Under the pieces are notes generated by a model that ran no database searches, was not told where the DNA came from, and worked only from the letters and a program-made list of their open reading frames with translations. Below, piece after piece: positions 7,704 to 17,553 of a stretch of 64,000 nucleotides of DNA. Position 1 is the stretch's first letter; every line of letters begins with the position of its first letter. Made by a program: the position numbers and the translations under genes. The DNA is from Leeia speluncae. Its GTDB lineage: Bacteria; Pseudomonadota; Gammaproteobacteria; Burkholderiales; Leeiaceae. Location of the stretch: NCBI RefSeq assembly GCF_020564625.1, contig NZ_JAJBZT010000003.1:356326-420325 (forward strand), read 5' to 3'.

Positions 7704-8479
7704 ACGCGCTGTCTTGCAGGTCTAAAATAATCCGTATCATCGTAATAAGATGCATCTTGGCCCTCATGCCATGTTGGCACGCCCAACACGGGCAGAGGGC
7801 TTAGTTCTCTAGGCTGCATCAGCGCACCAGAAGCCAACACATTAGCGACTCGCTCATCTAAAGAGATATTTGGATTTCTAGGTAGAAACAGCGCTTTCGC
7901 CGTCCAACCGCGGAAGGGAGTCATTCCCTTTTCAAACTCAGAATGACCAAACAAAGTGTATTCAACCTCTGCCTCGGAAGTTTGCCGATCTACCCACCAA
8001 ACGCCCTTCCAGTCATGCGATTGAAGTCTGGTTTTCCACGTATCATCCGCGACTTCGATAACGATGCCACATTCATCAAATAAGGTTAGCGCATCTCTCA
8101 TCTTGCCACGAGCGGAGATCGTATCTTCGCTTTTCGCATGCATCGCATTCATGATGCTTTTACTGTTAGGGAAGCGAAACCAACATAAGGCATTAAAGAA
8201 ATCGTGCCAATTGGCTAGCCGAGTAGGCACTTTGCCTGTTTCGTATATTTGCTTTTCGTAGGCTAAGGCTTTCATCGGTTCATCTTGCTGAATGAACTCA
8301 AGTGGCATGCCTTGATCATTGCATACATGTAGCCGAACCGCTTCTGCGTTTAACCAATCGTAAGATGGCCAATCTAGCAACCGCTGAATCGCTTCGTCCC
8401 ATTCGTACAGAGGAGAAAACCATTGACCAGATTGCAACACATGAGGATTCCAGACTTGGCGTTGAGATAGCACGTCCAT
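7700..8479 (-). CDS. DUF3025 family protein
   Basis: This 259-residue, probably cytosolic protein is rich in Trp and His. It contains the DUF3025-type core: a GMPLEFI motif followed by YETGKVPTRLANWHDFFNALCWFRFPNSK. Near the C-terminus is a FRGWTAKALFLPR stretch and a conserved-looking PLPVLGVPTWH. No enzymatic activity is known for the family. It lies just past the tpx terminator, so it probably has its own promoter in the short 8480-8491 gap or is read at a low level from upstream. Its stop overlaps the convergent DUF2889 gene. Confidence 0.8.
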   Translation of the reverse strand: MDVLSQRQVWNPHVLQSGQWFSPLYEWDEAIQRLLDWPSYDWLNAEAVRLHVCNDQGMPLEFIQQDEPMKALAYEKQIYETGKVPTRLANWHDFFNALCWFRFPNSKSIMNAMHAKSEDTISARGKMRDALTLFDECGIVIEVADDTWKTRLQSHDWKGVWWVDRQTSEAEVEYTLFGHSEFEKGMTPFRGWTAKALFLPRNPNISLDERVANVLASGALMQPRELSPLPVLGVPTWHEGQDASYYDDTDYFRPARQRV

Positions 8480-8491
8480 TCAACCTAATAC

Positions 8492-8528
8492 AAAAAAACA
8501 AGCCTGCCATTTTACTGGCAGGCTTGTT
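8492..8528 (-). terminator. Rho-independent terminator of tpx
   Basis: Thirteen-base complementary arms (8497-8509 and 8516-8528, AACAAGCCTGCCA and its complement) enclose a six-base loop. Read on the minus strand, the hairpin is followed by seven T residues (8492-8498). It ends the tpx transcript. Confidence 0.9.
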
Positions 8529-8546
8529 ATGCGTCAGCAGAAACCA

Positions 8547-9065
8547 TCAACCTTCTGTCGGAGGCGGTTCTAGCGCTTTCAGTGCGCGATCATAGTTTGG
8601 TTCACTGGTAATTTCGTGCACTAGTTCAGAATGAAGCACTTTGTCTTCTTCATCTAGCACAATCACTGCGCGCGCCATCAAACCTGATAGCGGCACATCT
8701 GTGATCATCACACCATAATCTTTATAAAAATCGCGACCACGCATAGAAGATAGTGTAATTACATTTTCTAAGCCTTCTGCCGCGCACGAACGTGCTTGAG
8801 CAAATGGTAGATCGGCAGAAATCACTAGTACAACGGTGTTATCTAGTTGCCCAGCAACTTCATTAAACTTACGTGCAGAGGCAAGACAAACGGCGGTATC
8901 CAGACTTGGAACAATATTCAGGATTTTTCGTTTGCCATAAAAACTGGACAATGACACATCGTTCAGATTCTTATCGACCAACATAAAGCTCTTCGCTGTG
9001 TCACCCTCACGCGGGAAGGTTCCACCGACATTCACCGGCTCACCTCTCAGCAATACAGTAGACAT
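8547..9065 (-). CDS. tpx: thiol peroxidase (2-Cys, Tpx type)
   Basis: Tpx reduces hydrogen peroxide and organic peroxides with thioredoxin as electron donor. The 172-residue sequence has the peroxidatic Cys60 in PSLDTAVC and the resolving Cys94 in the [10 protein letters not shown] motif, at the usual spacing of the atypical 2-Cys Tpx family. The ATG at 9065 has AAGGAG eight bases upstream. It is a single-gene unit: an independent start region lies between it and gcvH, and a strong terminator follows. Confidence 0.95.
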   Translation of the reverse strand: MSTVLLRGEPVNVGGTFPREGDTAKSFMLVDKNLNDVSLSSFYGKRKILNIVPSLDTAVCLASARKFNEVAGQLDNTVVLVISADLPFAQARSCAAEGLENVITLSSMRGRDFYKDYGVMITDVPLSGLMARAVIVLDEEDKVLHSELVHEITSEPNYDRALKALEPPPTEG

Positions 9066-9212
9066 TGACTGGTCTCCTTATTCGATCATCAATACGCAAG
9101 CAACCATCTTGGTTGTGCGGCATATCTATAAGAATGGGTGACTTTTCTCAAATTGGCAAGCCCATTCCTATTGGTTTATCTGAATTTCTGTCAGAAGAAA
9201 GATACTTTTAAA

Positions 9213-9593
9213 TTAAGCACCAATCTCTGCAGCATAGCCACTCGCGTCAAGCAGTGCATCTACAGCACCAACGTCTGCAGGCTTTACTTTAAACAACCAG
9301 TTGCCGTATGGGTCTGTATTCACGGCTTCTGGGCCATCCACTACCGACTGATTCACTTCCACCACTTCCCCTGCGATTGGAGAATATACATCTGATGCAG
9401 CCTTAACGGACTCTACCACAGCACAAGCCTCTTCCGCCTCGACAACACGCCCAACCTCAGGTAATTCGATGTAAACCAAATCACCTAGCAATTCTTGGGC
9501 ATGATCGGAAATCCCTACGGTCACTAATTGGTCGTTCTCTACTTTGCACCACTCATGAGAAGCGGCATATTTACGATCTGCAGGGATACTCAT
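9213..9593 (-). CDS. gcvH: glycine cleavage system H protein
   Basis: GcvH carries the aminomethyl group on a lipoyl-lysine between the P, T and L proteins of the glycine cleavage complex. The 126-residue sequence shows the complete biotinyl/lipoyl fold, with the lipoylation site Lys64 in [11 protein letters not shown] 9593 is chosen because GGAG lies five bases upstream; a GTG two codons earlier is in frame. The gcvT and gcvP genes are not in the window. Only 94 bases separate it from the upstream zinc-ribbon gene, with no room for a tandem glycine riboswitch. Confidence 0.95.
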   Translation of the reverse strand: MSIPADRKYAASHEWCKVENDQLVTVGISDHAQELLGDLVYIELPEVGRVVEAEEACAVVESVKAASDVYSPIAGEVVEVNQSVVDGPEAVNTDPYGNWLFKVKPADVGAVDALLDASGYAAEIGA

Positions 9594-9687
9594 GTTCACT
9601 CCATAAAATAACTACAAAGATGAAGACAAAAATTGCCTTCTACACAGTTTGTGTCGAAGCAGCATCTCGCTGCTAATGAATACTTAC

Positions 9688-10818
9688 TCAATAATAAGCT
9701 TCTACTGCATAACCTGCAGGATTAATCTCATCTAACGCCAAAGGCACTTTGAGTGTCAAGCCAGAACCACCGGGTAAAGTGGTTTGTTTTTTATCTTTTG
9801 GATTTAAGTAATCCGTAGGCGACAATACTTTTTTCGCCACCGGTTGATTATTGGTATCCGTCAGTGTTAATGCCAACATAGGATAAGCAACGGCATAGTC
9901 CGCACCGTTTCTTAGTTCTAACGATAAAATCACCGTTTTCGGTTGGCGAGATTTTTCTTCAAGCGTGACGTTATCTACCGCAAGCGCCGTCGCATCTTTT
10001 ACTAATGGCACTTCACAAGTCAATTTAGGACAAAGCGTCGTCCAAATCTGTTTACTAGCAGGCCAGCTTTTTAGCAACGGCTCACGCCAAATCCATACAC
10101 ATTGTGCAATTAATACGAAACAGGTGATCAACGCCAAAAGGAACCATGTCCAGCTAAAGCGTTTTCTCTGACCATATTCTAACAAGGCAGACAAATCCAA
10201 ATCTGGATTGGGAGACTCATCCACCACCCCAACCACGGAAGTCGGGGACGCTAACGGTGGGGCAGATTGCGTATCCACAATCACCGCAATTGGGCCTGTC
10301 GGCGTATTAATAGCGGGGCGCTGAGGCACATTAGGCGGTGGTGTTACAACGGGTGGGGCCTCTTCAACAAGCACGTCCTCATTGTGCACTTCTGCCGTCT
10401 GAGGATTGGACTCAGATGGCGTAGACGCGTTATCTGCAGCACCTAGTGCAGCTGACGCTAGATCAATATCTTTTAGCGCCTCTTCTTCGATAGAAAGAAT
10501 TTTTTTACTTAATTCACTATACGCTGCATGCGTATCTGCTCCGCCAGATGAAATGATCTTTTCTGGCGCTTCTTTTGGCTTAATTTCTAATTTGTTTTCA
10601 GATGCAATGATGGTTCTTGCTTCGCCATACGCGGTTTCAGGTGCAATTTCTGCAGGTAGCTCCGTTCTTGGTCCATCTGCAGGAGGCAATAAATGCTCTA
10701 GTGCATTAAACACATAGGCACAACGCCCGCAACGCACTCGACCAGACATTGCGGCTAACTGATCCGCTTTTACACGGAAGGCAGTGCGGCAATTTGGGCA
10801 TCGCGTGGCGTAGTGCAT
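9688..10818 (-). CDS. MJ0042-type zinc-ribbon / DUF3426 membrane protein
   Basis: The 376-residue protein starts with a zinc ribbon, Cys7, Cys10, Cys30 and Cys33 (CPNC...CGRC), of the MJ0042 type. A long acidic, Ala/Pro-rich low-complexity linker (about 45-215) follows, then one membrane segment (about 219-243) and a periplasmic DUF3426 domain with an ELRNGADYAVAYP segment. The topology is a cytosolic zinc finger joined to a periplasmic domain. Function is unknown; these proteins commonly sit next to prmA in Betaproteobacteria, as here (18-base gap), which suggests co-transcription. It does not look like a DNA-binding activator by itself. Confidence 0.88.
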   Translation of the reverse strand: MHYATRCPNCRTAFRVKADQLAAMSGRVRCGRCAYVFNALEHLLPPADGPRTELPAEIAPETAYGEARTIIASENKLEIKPKEAPEKIISSGGADTHAAYSELSKKILSIEEEALKDIDLASAALGAADNASTPSESNPQTAEVHNEDVLVEEAPPVVTPPPNVPQRPAINTPTGPIAVIVDTQSAPPLASPTSVVGVVDESPNPDLDLSALLEYGQRKRFSWTWFLLALITCFVLIAQCVWIWREPLLKSWPASKQIWTTLCPKLTCEVPLVKDATALAVDNVTLEEKSRQPKTVILSLELRNGADYAVAYPMLALTLTDTNNQPVAKKVLSPTDYLNPKDKKQTTLPGGSGLTLKVPLALDEINPAGYAVEAYY

Positions 10819-10836
10819 GAGCTTCCTTTTACTCTA

Positions 10837-11730
10837 TTAACGTAGACGGGTACCGCTTAAACAAGCCCAACCTTCCCTTTGATCTTCTAATACCAGATCA
10901 AACCAAGGGGCATACGCTTCTTGAACGAGAGACACTTGTTCAACCAAAATACCAGATAACACAATCTTGCCACCTACTTCAGTTGCACCAGACAATAATG
11001 GCGCGAGCGTTCTCAGCGGGTTGGTCAAAATATTCGCAACTACCAGTGCAAATTGCCTTTCCGGCGCAGCATCAGGCAAATAAAAACTGATTTCAACTTG
11101 GTTTTGTGCGGCATTATCATTACTTGCAATCATGGCTTGCGGATCGATGTCCACACCAATCACACTACCTGCCCCTAGTTTTTTGGCTGCGATCGCTAAA
11201 ATACCGGAACCACAACCATAATCCAGCACCTCGGTTCCCGGAACGAGATGTTTATCTAACCATTCCAAACACAGTCTAGTCGTTGGGTGGCTACCAGTAC
11301 CAAATGCAAGCCCTGGGTCCAACCAAAGATTCACCGTGCCTTCACCCGGAGCTTCATGCCAAGTCGGCGTAATCCATAAACGATCTGAAATGCGGATTGG
11401 ATCAAATTGGCTTTGGGTTAAACGAACCCAATCTTGCTCTTCCACTTTTTCAGCGGTATAGCTTGGCACATGATCCCACCCCAATCCTTCGACCAGCGCA
11501 TTTACCCACGCTTCGGCATCACTATCTTCCGGCAGTAAAGCAAGCACTCGGCTATGATTCCACAAAGAATCGACCGCTTCGCCCGGCTCATTAAATAGCG
11601 GTTGCTCTTGTTCCGTCCCAGCATGTGCGTCTTCAATACTGACAGAAAGCGCGCCTAGCTCAAACAATGCATCCGAAAGCTTTTCAGCCTCTTCGCTTGA
11701 CGAAAGAATTGATAAAGAAATCCAGCCCAT
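10837..11730 (-). CDS. prmA: ribosomal protein L11 methyltransferase
   Basis: PrmA trimethylates ribosomal protein L11. The 297-residue protein has an N-terminal substrate domain (MGWISLSIL start, ALSVSIEDA), the SAM-binding core VLDYGCGSGILAIAAKKLGA, and the catalytic-region motif VVANILTNPL. ATG 11730 is preferred because GGA lies seven bases upstream and it gives the usual family start; an in-frame TTG lies at 11742. It is followed by the zinc-ribbon gene and lies just downstream of a probable terminator of the Cys/Met lyase gene. Confidence 0.95.
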   Translation of the reverse strand: MGWISLSILSSSEEAEKLSDALFELGALSVSIEDAHAGTEQEQPLFNEPGEAVDSLWNHSRVLALLPEDSDAEAWVNALVEGLGWDHVPSYTAEKVEEQDWVRLTQSQFDPIRISDRLWITPTWHEAPGEGTVNLWLDPGLAFGTGSHPTTRLCLEWLDKHLVPGTEVLDYGCGSGILAIAAKKLGAGSVIGVDIDPQAMIASNDNAAQNQVEISFYLPDAAPERQFALVVANILTNPLRTLAPLLSGATEVGGKIVLSGILVEQVSLVQEAYAPWFDLVLEDQREGWACLSGTRLR

Positions 11731-11782
11731 GACATCATCCAAATTACACAGCCATCATAATGCCATGCAACACAAAATATGT

Positions 11783-11820
11783 AAAAAAACAGGATTGATC
11801 CAACGCAAATGAAATCAACC
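11783..11820 (-). terminator. probable terminator of the Cys/Met lyase gene
   Basis: GGATTGAT (11792-11799) can pair with ATCAACC (11814-11820) with one bulged base. On the minus strand the hairpin is followed by a run of seven T residues (11783-11789). It lies 10 bases beyond the stop codon. Confidence 0.5.
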
Positions 11821-11829
11821 CAACTACCA

Positions 11830-13011
11830 CTACATTGCTTGTCTTAACGCAGAAAACCCTTGCTCCAAATCTCGGATAAGATCTTCTGGATCTTCAAGAC
11901 CAACATGAATACGCACCATGGCATTTTGCCATCTATCTGCAGTTTGAGTCCGACTGGCAGCAGGTTTCGAAGCGAGAATAAGACTCTCATATCCGCCCCA
12001 GCTATACCCAATCCCAAATAGTTTCACTGTATCGACCAAGCTCACTGCGGCTGCACGATGAACCGATGATTTAAACACCACGCCCATGAGGCTCGCGGCA
12101 ACGGAAGCATTAAAGTCTCGCTTCCAGAGTTCATGCCCCGGCGCACCAGTCAGTGGCGGATACAGCACCGTTTCCACCTCTGGTTGTGTTGCTAACCAAT
12201 GAGCAATCGCCAATCCATTTTTCGCATGCTGTTTCATCCGGGTAGATAGCGTTCTCACACCGCGAAGGGCGAGCGATGCTTCGTCTGCACTCACTGCCAG
12301 CCCCAGTAACTTATGCATTGCTTTAATTTTACTGAACGCGGCACCAGAGGCTAACACCACCCCCATCATGACATCAGAATGCCCACCGATGTACTTTGTC
12401 GCCGCATGAACAGAGACATCAATTCCCAATGCTTGGGGCACCCAGCCGATCGGTGTTGCCCAAGTACTATCTGACACCACGATAGCGCCGGCGTCATGCG
12501 CCACTTTCGCAATCGCAGGGATATCCTGCACTTCAAACGTATGAGAGCCCGGCGACTCAACAAATACGACTTTTGTATTTGTCTGGATCAGAGTCGCGAT
12601 TTCAGCGCCGATGAGTGGATCGTAGAACGTGACTTCCACACCATTTTCACGCAAAACGTGATCGCAAAAATGACGGCTTGGGTCATAAACGCTATCAGGC
12701 ATTAGCAAATGATCACCTGTACGCAATAAACCAAGCAACGTGACTGTGACCGCAGACAATCCAGATGGCGTCAGCAAGCAGCCCTCAAAGCCTTCTAGCT
12801 CACACAGCACTGACTCTAACGCCGCATGGGTTTGTGTTCCATAACGGCCATACGCCCAACGTGTACCATTTGCTGCCAATAGTTCTTTCGTATTGGGGAA
12901 TAGTTGAGTAGAAGCGCGAATCACGCCGGGATTAACCGGTCCTTGAACCGATTTTGGCTCTCTACCTAAATGAGTAAGTGCGGTAGCGGCTTGATATTTA
13001 TCTTCTGACAT
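11830..13011 (-). CDS. metC: cystathionine beta-lyase (Cys/Met metabolism PLP enzyme)
   Basis: This 393-residue enzyme belongs to the PLP-dependent transsulfuration family. Lys206 in SVHAATKYIGGHSDVM is the expected Schiff-base lysine, and YGRYGTQTHAALE and VVSDSTWATP are family motifs. The order of motifs fits the MetC-like cystathionine beta-lyases (homocysteine, pyruvate and ammonia from cystathionine), consistent with metH in the same window. A gamma-lyase or sulfhydrylase role cannot be excluded. It begins nine bases after uppP on the same strand, so the two probably share a transcript although their functions are unrelated. Confidence 0.85.
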   Translation of the reverse strand: MSEDKYQAATALTHLGREPKSVQGPVNPGVIRASTQLFPNTKELLAANGTRWAYGRYGTQTHAALESVLCELEGFEGCLLTPSGLSAVTVTLLGLLRTGDHLLMPDSVYDPSRHFCDHVLRENGVEVTFYDPLIGAEIATLIQTNTKVVFVESPGSHTFEVQDIPAIAKVAHDAGAIVVSDSTWATPIGWVPQALGIDVSVHAATKYIGGHSDVMMGVVLASGAAFSKIKAMHKLLGLAVSADEASLALRGVRTLSTRMKQHAKNGLAIAHWLATQPEVETVLYPPLTGAPGHELWKRDFNASVAASLMGVVFKSSVHRAAAVSLVDTVKLFGIGYSWGGYESLILASKPAASRTQTADRWQNAMVRIHVGLEDPEDLIRDLEQGFSALRQAM

Positions 13012-13020
13012 ACCGATTCC

Positions 13021-13869
13021 TTATGAAGCCCAGCTAACAATGCCCCAGTACCATGTGGCCAGAATAATGCCGCCAAAAACAACCCGATACCATGCAAAAA
13101 CAGAGAAATCGTGACGTGACACGAACCGTAGCAAGCCACGCACGGCAATAAACGCACTGATAAATGCAGTGAAACAACCAACACCAAACACTAACCAATC
13201 GGCAGACGTAAAGGCAATATGTGCGGCGCCAGCTTTAGGATGAATAACGCCCCAGAGTTCTTTTGCCGTTGCAGCAAACATCACGGGAATCGCTAAGAAG
13301 AATGAAAACTCGGTTGCGGCTTTACGTGACAAGCCAAATAGCAAACCACCAATAATGGTTGCACCACTGCGGCTAGTTCCAGGAATCAACGCCAACGCTT
13401 GGGCCAAACCAATTTTTAGTGCGTCACCATAGCTCATTTCATCCACTTCGTGCACACGCACGCGAGGCTGACGTTTCTCTGCCCATAAGATGACTAAACC
13501 ACCAAGTACCAAGGCAGTTGCCACTGCAACAGGGTTAAATAAATGCTCTTTAATTTTTTTAATAAACAACACACCTAAAATTGCCGCAGGCAAAAAGGCA
13601 ATGAATAGATTAATCACAAATTTCCGGGCAGAGCGCTCATAAGGTAATCGAGTCACCACATCTTTGATTCGTGCTCTAAACTCCCAGCAAACCGCCAAAA
13701 TGGCAGCCAACTGAATCACGATCTCAAAAACATCCGCCTTCTCTTTTGTCCAAAAGTTAATCAGGTCACCCGCTACAATCAAGTGCCCCGTACTAGAGAC
13801 AGGTAGGAACTCTGTTAAGCCTTCAACCACCCCCATGATGGCGGCTTTGATTAATAAAATGACATCCAC
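13021..13869 (-). CDS. uppP: undecaprenyl-diphosphatase
   Basis: UppP (BacA) dephosphorylates undecaprenyl diphosphate in the inner membrane to recycle the lipid carrier for peptidoglycan; overproduction gives bacitracin resistance in other species. The 282-residue polytopic protein has both signature motifs: [16 protein letters not shown] (residues 16-31) and [13 protein letters not shown]. The start is GTG 13869, giving the family N-terminus, with AGGAAC upstream. It lies between the pyrB terminator and the Cys/Met lyase gene. Confidence 0.96.
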   Translation of the reverse strand: MDVILLIKAAIMGVVEGLTEFLPVSSTGHLIVAGDLINFWTKEKADVFEIVIQLAAILAVCWEFRARIKDVVTRLPYERSARKFVINLFIAFLPAAILGVLFIKKIKEHLFNPVAVATALVLGGLVILWAEKRQPRVRVHEVDEMSYGDALKIGLAQALALIPGTSRSGATIIGGLLFGLSRKAATEFSFFLAIPVMFAATAKELWGVIHPKAGAAHIAFTSADWLVFGVGCFTAFISAFIAVRGLLRFVSRHDFSVFAWYRVVFGGIILATWYWGIVSWAS

Positions 13870-13889
13870 GTTCAGTTCCTAAAGAAATG

Positions 13890-13917
13890 AAAAAGGCTGG
13901 CAACTTGATGCCAGCCT
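13890..13917 (-). terminator. Rho-independent terminator of pyrB
   Basis: AGGCTGGCA (13894-13902) and TGCCAGCCT (13909-13917) form a nine-base stem with a six-base loop. On the minus strand TTTTTCATTTC follows. It separates the yqgE-ruvX-pyrB transcript from uppP. Confidence 0.85.
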
Positions 13918-13935
13918 ACAGTGATTAATAGTGTA

Positions 13936-14952
13936 TTAAAAATAACGACGACGATTTTGCCAACGAGGGTCGCGCAATGAACCGGGGATCTCATCAACCA
14001 CGCCTAGCACTAGTGCAAACAATGCCATGCGAACAGGGATACCATTGTCGGTTTGACGGAAAATCGCGAGTTGAGGATGGTCATTCAGGTCGTTATTCAA
14101 CTCACAGTTTTCAGTGCGGTTATCTCGCGGTAACGGATGCATTAACACAGCATCTGGACGGCACACACGGGAAAACACATCACGATTAATGGTGTAACTA
14201 CCACGAAAACGTTCTGCATCTTCTGGGTTCGGGAAACGCTCTTCTTGAATGCGTGTGGTATAGATGGCATCGACTTCATCCAATCCATCTTCTAGATTGG
14301 CCGTTTTGTAAACTGTGTGGCCACGCGCCTCTAGGTAATCCACCATCGATTGCGGCATTTGTAGTTCATCTGGCGCCACTAAATTGAAGGTAATGTTATT
14401 AAACAATGCCATCAACTTTGCCAATGAACGAACCGCACGACCGTATTTCAAGTCACCTACTAGGGCAATCCGAATACCATCAAACTGCTCTGGCGATCTT
14501 TCTAATTCTTTAGACAAGGTATACAAGTCTAGCAACGCTTGTGTTGGGTGTTCGCCTGGACCATCGCCACCATTAATCACCGGAACACAACTCGCTTCAG
14601 AAAATTCTTTGACCGCACCTAAATGAGGATGACGAACCACCATTACATCTGCGTAACCAGAAATCACACGGCTTGTATCATAAATTGACTCACCCTTAGC
14701 AAAGCTAGAGAACTCGAATCCGGTAGTATCTAACACGCGTCCACCTAGGCGTGAAAAGGCGGCGCCAAAGCTAATACGCGTACGTGTTGATGGTTCAAAA
14801 AACAAGTTTGCTAGCACTGCGCCATTTAATACTTGCGTGATTTTTTGGCCTTGCGCCACAGGCTCTAGCATTGCCGCAGTTCTAAACACCGTCGCAATAT
14901 CTTCTCTTGATAACTGTTCTGCTGAAATAAGATGGCTACCCAAAAATTCCAT
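13936..14952 (-). CDS. pyrB: aspartate carbamoyltransferase catalytic subunit
   Basis: PyrB joins carbamoyl phosphate and aspartate in the second step of pyrimidine synthesis. The 338-residue protein has the carbamoyl-phosphate motif FFEPSTRTRISF (51-62), GDGPGEHPTQALLDLYT and the MHPLPRDNRTE loop. It is somewhat longer than the E. coli chain (311). No pyrI regulatory subunit or pyrC-like gene is adjacent. It follows ruvX by 29 bases, and GGAG lies nine bases before the start. The yqgE-ruvX-pyrB order is common in Beta- and Gammaproteobacteria. I see no attenuator before it. Confidence 0.96.
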   Translation of the reverse strand: MEFLGSHLISAEQLSREDIATVFRTAAMLEPVAQGQKITQVLNGAVLANLFFEPSTRTRISFGAAFSRLGGRVLDTTGFEFSSFAKGESIYDTSRVISGYADVMVVRHPHLGAVKEFSEASCVPVINGGDGPGEHPTQALLDLYTLSKELERSPEQFDGIRIALVGDLKYGRAVRSLAKLMALFNNITFNLVAPDELQMPQSMVDYLEARGHTVYKTANLEDGLDEVDAIYTTRIQEERFPNPEDAERFRGSYTINRDVFSRVCRPDAVLMHPLPRDNRTENCELNNDLNDHPQLAIFRQTDNGIPVRMALFALVLGVVDEIPGSLRDPRWQNRRRYF

Positions 14953-14981
14953 ATTTATCGACTCCAGGTCATGTGACTACT

Positions 14982-15464
14982 TCAGCCACCATGAGAATGA
15001 TGATCAAAAAAATCTTGTAATATTTGTTGCGCAGCTAGCTGGTCTAACTTACCTTTATGCTGCTTTGCTTTAATTTGCTGATCCCACAATAAACGGCTCG
15101 CCACACTAGAGGTATAACGTTCATCTATCCATGTGACAGGAAGATTAAAGCGACCATATAAACGACGCCCAAATCTTTCTGTTAAAGCGGCAACGGGATG
15201 CGCTCCACCATCGGGATAAGATGGCCGGCCAACCACTAGCCAAACGGGTTGCCATTCTTTAATGATTGCTTCAATGGCAGCAAAACGCTTATCCGTCAGT
15301 GTTTCACTAATGACTTGCAATGGCGTGGCAAGTCGCATGAACAAATCACCCGTTGCCACCCCAATTCTTGCTTCTCCAAAATCAAACCCAAGTACAGTCC
15401 CTTGGGAAGGCAATTGCCATCCAGCTTTTGGCAGAAGCGGCGCTGGAAAGACGTCTTCGGTCAT
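14982..15464 (-). CDS. ruvX: putative pre-16S rRNA nuclease / Holliday junction resolvase-like
   Basis: The 160-residue protein (YqgF) has an RNase H-like fold: [15 protein letters not shown] (with the first catalytic Asp), [11 protein letters not shown] and WIDERYTS near the C-terminus. In E. coli YqgF processes the 5' end of 16S rRNA; resolvase activity has also been proposed. Its start overlaps the yqgE stop by four bases and pyrB follows after 29 bases, consistent with one transcript. Confidence 0.93.
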   Translation of the reverse strand: MTEDVFPAPLLPKAGWQLPSQGTVLGFDFGEARIGVATGDLFMRLATPLQVISETLTDKRFAAIEAIIKEWQPVWLVVGRPSYPDGGAHPVAALTERFGRRLYGRFNLPVTWIDERYTSSVASRLLWDQQIKAKQHKGKLDQLAAQQILQDFFDHHSHGG

Positions 15465-16021
15465 GCGTGCCCAGCTTGATCAGATAAATTCATTAAATCG
15501 ATACCTAACTGAGAGATCGCCGCCTCGAATCGATTCTCCACTGGCACATCAAAAATCACTTCATGCGTCGCAGGCACAGTTAACCATGCATTCTGCGCAA
15601 TTTCCTCTTCCAACTGCCCGGCATCCCACCCAGAGTATCCTAGCGTTAACATAAAATGGGTTGGGCCTTGATGCTGGCCAATTGCTTGTAGAATATCTTT
15701 TGAAGTTGTCAGTGCAAGATCACCATTCATTGCCATGGTAGAAGACCAACTGCCAACAGGGCGATGCAAAACAAACCCTCTGTCCATTTGTACCGGACCG
15801 CCAAAGAACACGGGCTGCTTGCCAATTTCCTCGTCTTCTAGCGGGATATCAACTTGCTCGTATAGTTCTTTTAACGTGAGATCCGTCGGACGGTTTACAA
15901 TAATGCCTAAAGCGCCACGCTCATTGTGCTCACAAATATAGGCAATCGTCCTCATAAAATGAGGATCTTGCATATTAGGCATGGCAATTAGGAAGTGATG
16001 GGTAAGATTGACATTTTCCAT
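15461..16021 (-). CDS. YqgE/AlgH family protein (UPF0301)
   Basis: The 186-residue cytosolic protein has the family start [15 protein letters not shown], then [26 protein letters not shown] and [20 protein letters not shown]. Function is unresolved; AlgH affects alginate production in Pseudomonas. ATG 16021 is preferred over the in-frame TTG at 16027 because it gives a normal N-terminus. It is the first gene of the yqgE-ruvX-pyrB run and diverges from the photolyase gene. Confidence 0.93.
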   Translation of the reverse strand: MENVNLTHHFLIAMPNMQDPHFMRTIAYICEHNERGALGIIVNRPTDLTLKELYEQVDIPLEDEEIGKQPVFFGGPVQMDRGFVLHRPVGSWSSTMAMNGDLALTTSKDILQAIGQHQGPTHFMLTLGYSGWDAGQLEEEIAQNAWLTVPATHEVIFDVPVENRFEAAISQLGIDLMNLSDQAGHA

Positions 16022-16133
16022 AAGCAAATTATCTCACAGCTTGACGCTAAAGTGGGATTACGACTCAAACTAAGTCGACTTCGGATAATACTTATCACTC
16101 TGCATCTTGATGATTTTTGGGAAAGATAGCTCC

Positions 16134-17549
16134 ATGACAAGACCGGTAATTTTATGGTTTCGAAGAGATTTAAGACTAGCTGACCATGCCGCGCTTTACC
16201 ATGCCATTAAGACAAATGCGCCCATATTGCCGGTCTTTGTCTTTGATACCACCATATTGTCTCAGCTCTCCAAAGAAGATCGACGCGTGACATTTATCTG
16301 GGAAAGCTGCTTACAACTTCATGAAGCGCTCATCAAGCAAGGCAGTAAGTTACATATTTTGCAGGGAGACCCTCGTACCTGCATACCCGAATTTGCCCAA
16401 GCCGTCGGCGCCACAGCAGTCTTTTGCAATCGAGATTACGAACCCGCTGCTATCGAACGAGATCAGGCAGTAGCCGAACAGCTAAGCACATTCGACTGTC
16501 TGCTTTGTGACTTTAAAGATCAAGTCATCTTTGAAAAGGATGAAGTCCTTACCCAAGCCGGAAAACCTTATACCGTATTTACCCCATATAAAAACGCTTG
16601 GCTAAAAAAAGTAACGCCGTTTTACTTACGCGCGTACCCCTCCAAACCGAATACTGGCCAACTAGCAAAAGTAACGGGCTACGATTGGATGCCATTGGAA
16701 GCACTAGGGTTTGAACCACAACCATTAGCCACGAAAAATGTCTTTTCAGGCGAAGATGGGGCTGAAAAATTATGGCAAGACTTTATCCATCGCCTACCTT
16801 TTTACCATCAAACCAGAGACTTCCCATCCATAAAAGGCCCTTCTTATCTATCAATCCACTTACGGTTTGGCACCGTGTCCATCCGCCAGCTGGCCAACTT
16901 TGCCATGCACGATAGCTCATCAGGCGCCAACACCTGGTTAAGCGAACTTATTTGGCGGGATTTTTATCACCAAATTCTTTGGCATTTCCCTCATGTCGTT
17001 CACTCATCGTTTAAGGCGGAATATCAAAACCTTGCCTTTCCAAACAATCAGGCATGGTTAGACGCATGGAAAAAAGGGGAAACCGGCTATCCAATCGTTG
17101 ATGCCGCGATGAGACAACTTAGCCAAAGTGGTTATATGCACAACCGACTTCGCATGGTTGCGGCATCATTTTTAGTCAAAGACCTATTAGTAGATTGGCG
17201 CTTAGGCGAGGCGTGGTTTGCAGAACAACTATTAGATTTTGATTTGGCAGCCAACAGTGGTGGCTGGCAATGGTCGGCGAGTACAGGATGTGATGCACAG
17301 CCATATTTTCGAATTTTTAATCCTATTAGCCAAAGTGAGAAATTTGATGCGGAAGGGAAATTTATTCGAAGGTATGTACCAGAGTTAGCCAATCTTTCCA
17401 ACAAATGGATTCATGCCCCTTGGTTGGCTGACAGGCAAACCCTAGAAATAGCAGGGGTAACACTAGGCAAAAACTACCCCAAGCCGATTGTCGACCATGC
17501 AACGCAGAGGGAAGCGGCGCTCGCCCTCTTTAAAATTGCAAAAGGCTAA
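16134..17549 (+). CDS. phrB: deoxyribodipyrimidine photolyase (cryptochrome/photolyase family)
   Basis: The enzyme repairs cyclobutane pyrimidine dimers using light, FADH- and an antenna chromophore. The 471-residue chain has the N-terminal antenna domain (WFRRDLRLADHAALYHA at the start) and the C-terminal FAD/DNA-binding core: WLSELIWRDFYHQIL, GYPIVDAAMRQL, GYMHNRLRMVAASFLVKDL and the WQWSASTGCDAQPYFRIFNP motif. These are typical of class I CPD photolyases. ATG 16134 gives the family N-terminus; an earlier ATG adds nine unrelated residues. The stop lies four bases from that of the convergent tonB gene, with no terminator between them. Confidence 0.95.
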   Translation: MTRPVILWFRRDLRLADHAALYHAIKTNAPILPVFVFDTTILSQLSKEDRRVTFIWESCLQLHEALIKQGSKLHILQGDPRTCIPEFAQAVGATAVFCNRDYEPAAIERDQAVAEQLSTFDCLLCDFKDQVIFEKDEVLTQAGKPYTVFTPYKNAWLKKVTPFYLRAYPSKPNTGQLAKVTGYDWMPLEALGFEPQPLATKNVFSGEDGAEKLWQDFIHRLPFYHQTRDFPSIKGPSYLSIHLRFGTVSIRQLANFAMHDSSSGANTWLSELIWRDFYHQILWHFPHVVHSSFKAEYQNLAFPNNQAWLDAWKKGETGYPIVDAAMRQLSQSGYMHNRLRMVAASFLVKDLLVDWRLGEAWFAEQLLDFDLAANSGGWQWSASTGCDAQPYFRIFNPISQSEKFDAEGKFIRRYVPELANLSNKWIHAPWLADRQTLEIAGVTLGKNYPKPIVDHATQREAALALFKIAKG

Positions 17550-17553
17550 TCGC

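Noticed and set aside
9594..9687. possible glycine riboswitch before gcvH
   Set aside because: The gap is too short for a tandem glycine aptamer and shows no matching stems; a small AGCAGC/GCTGCT hairpin is all that is there.
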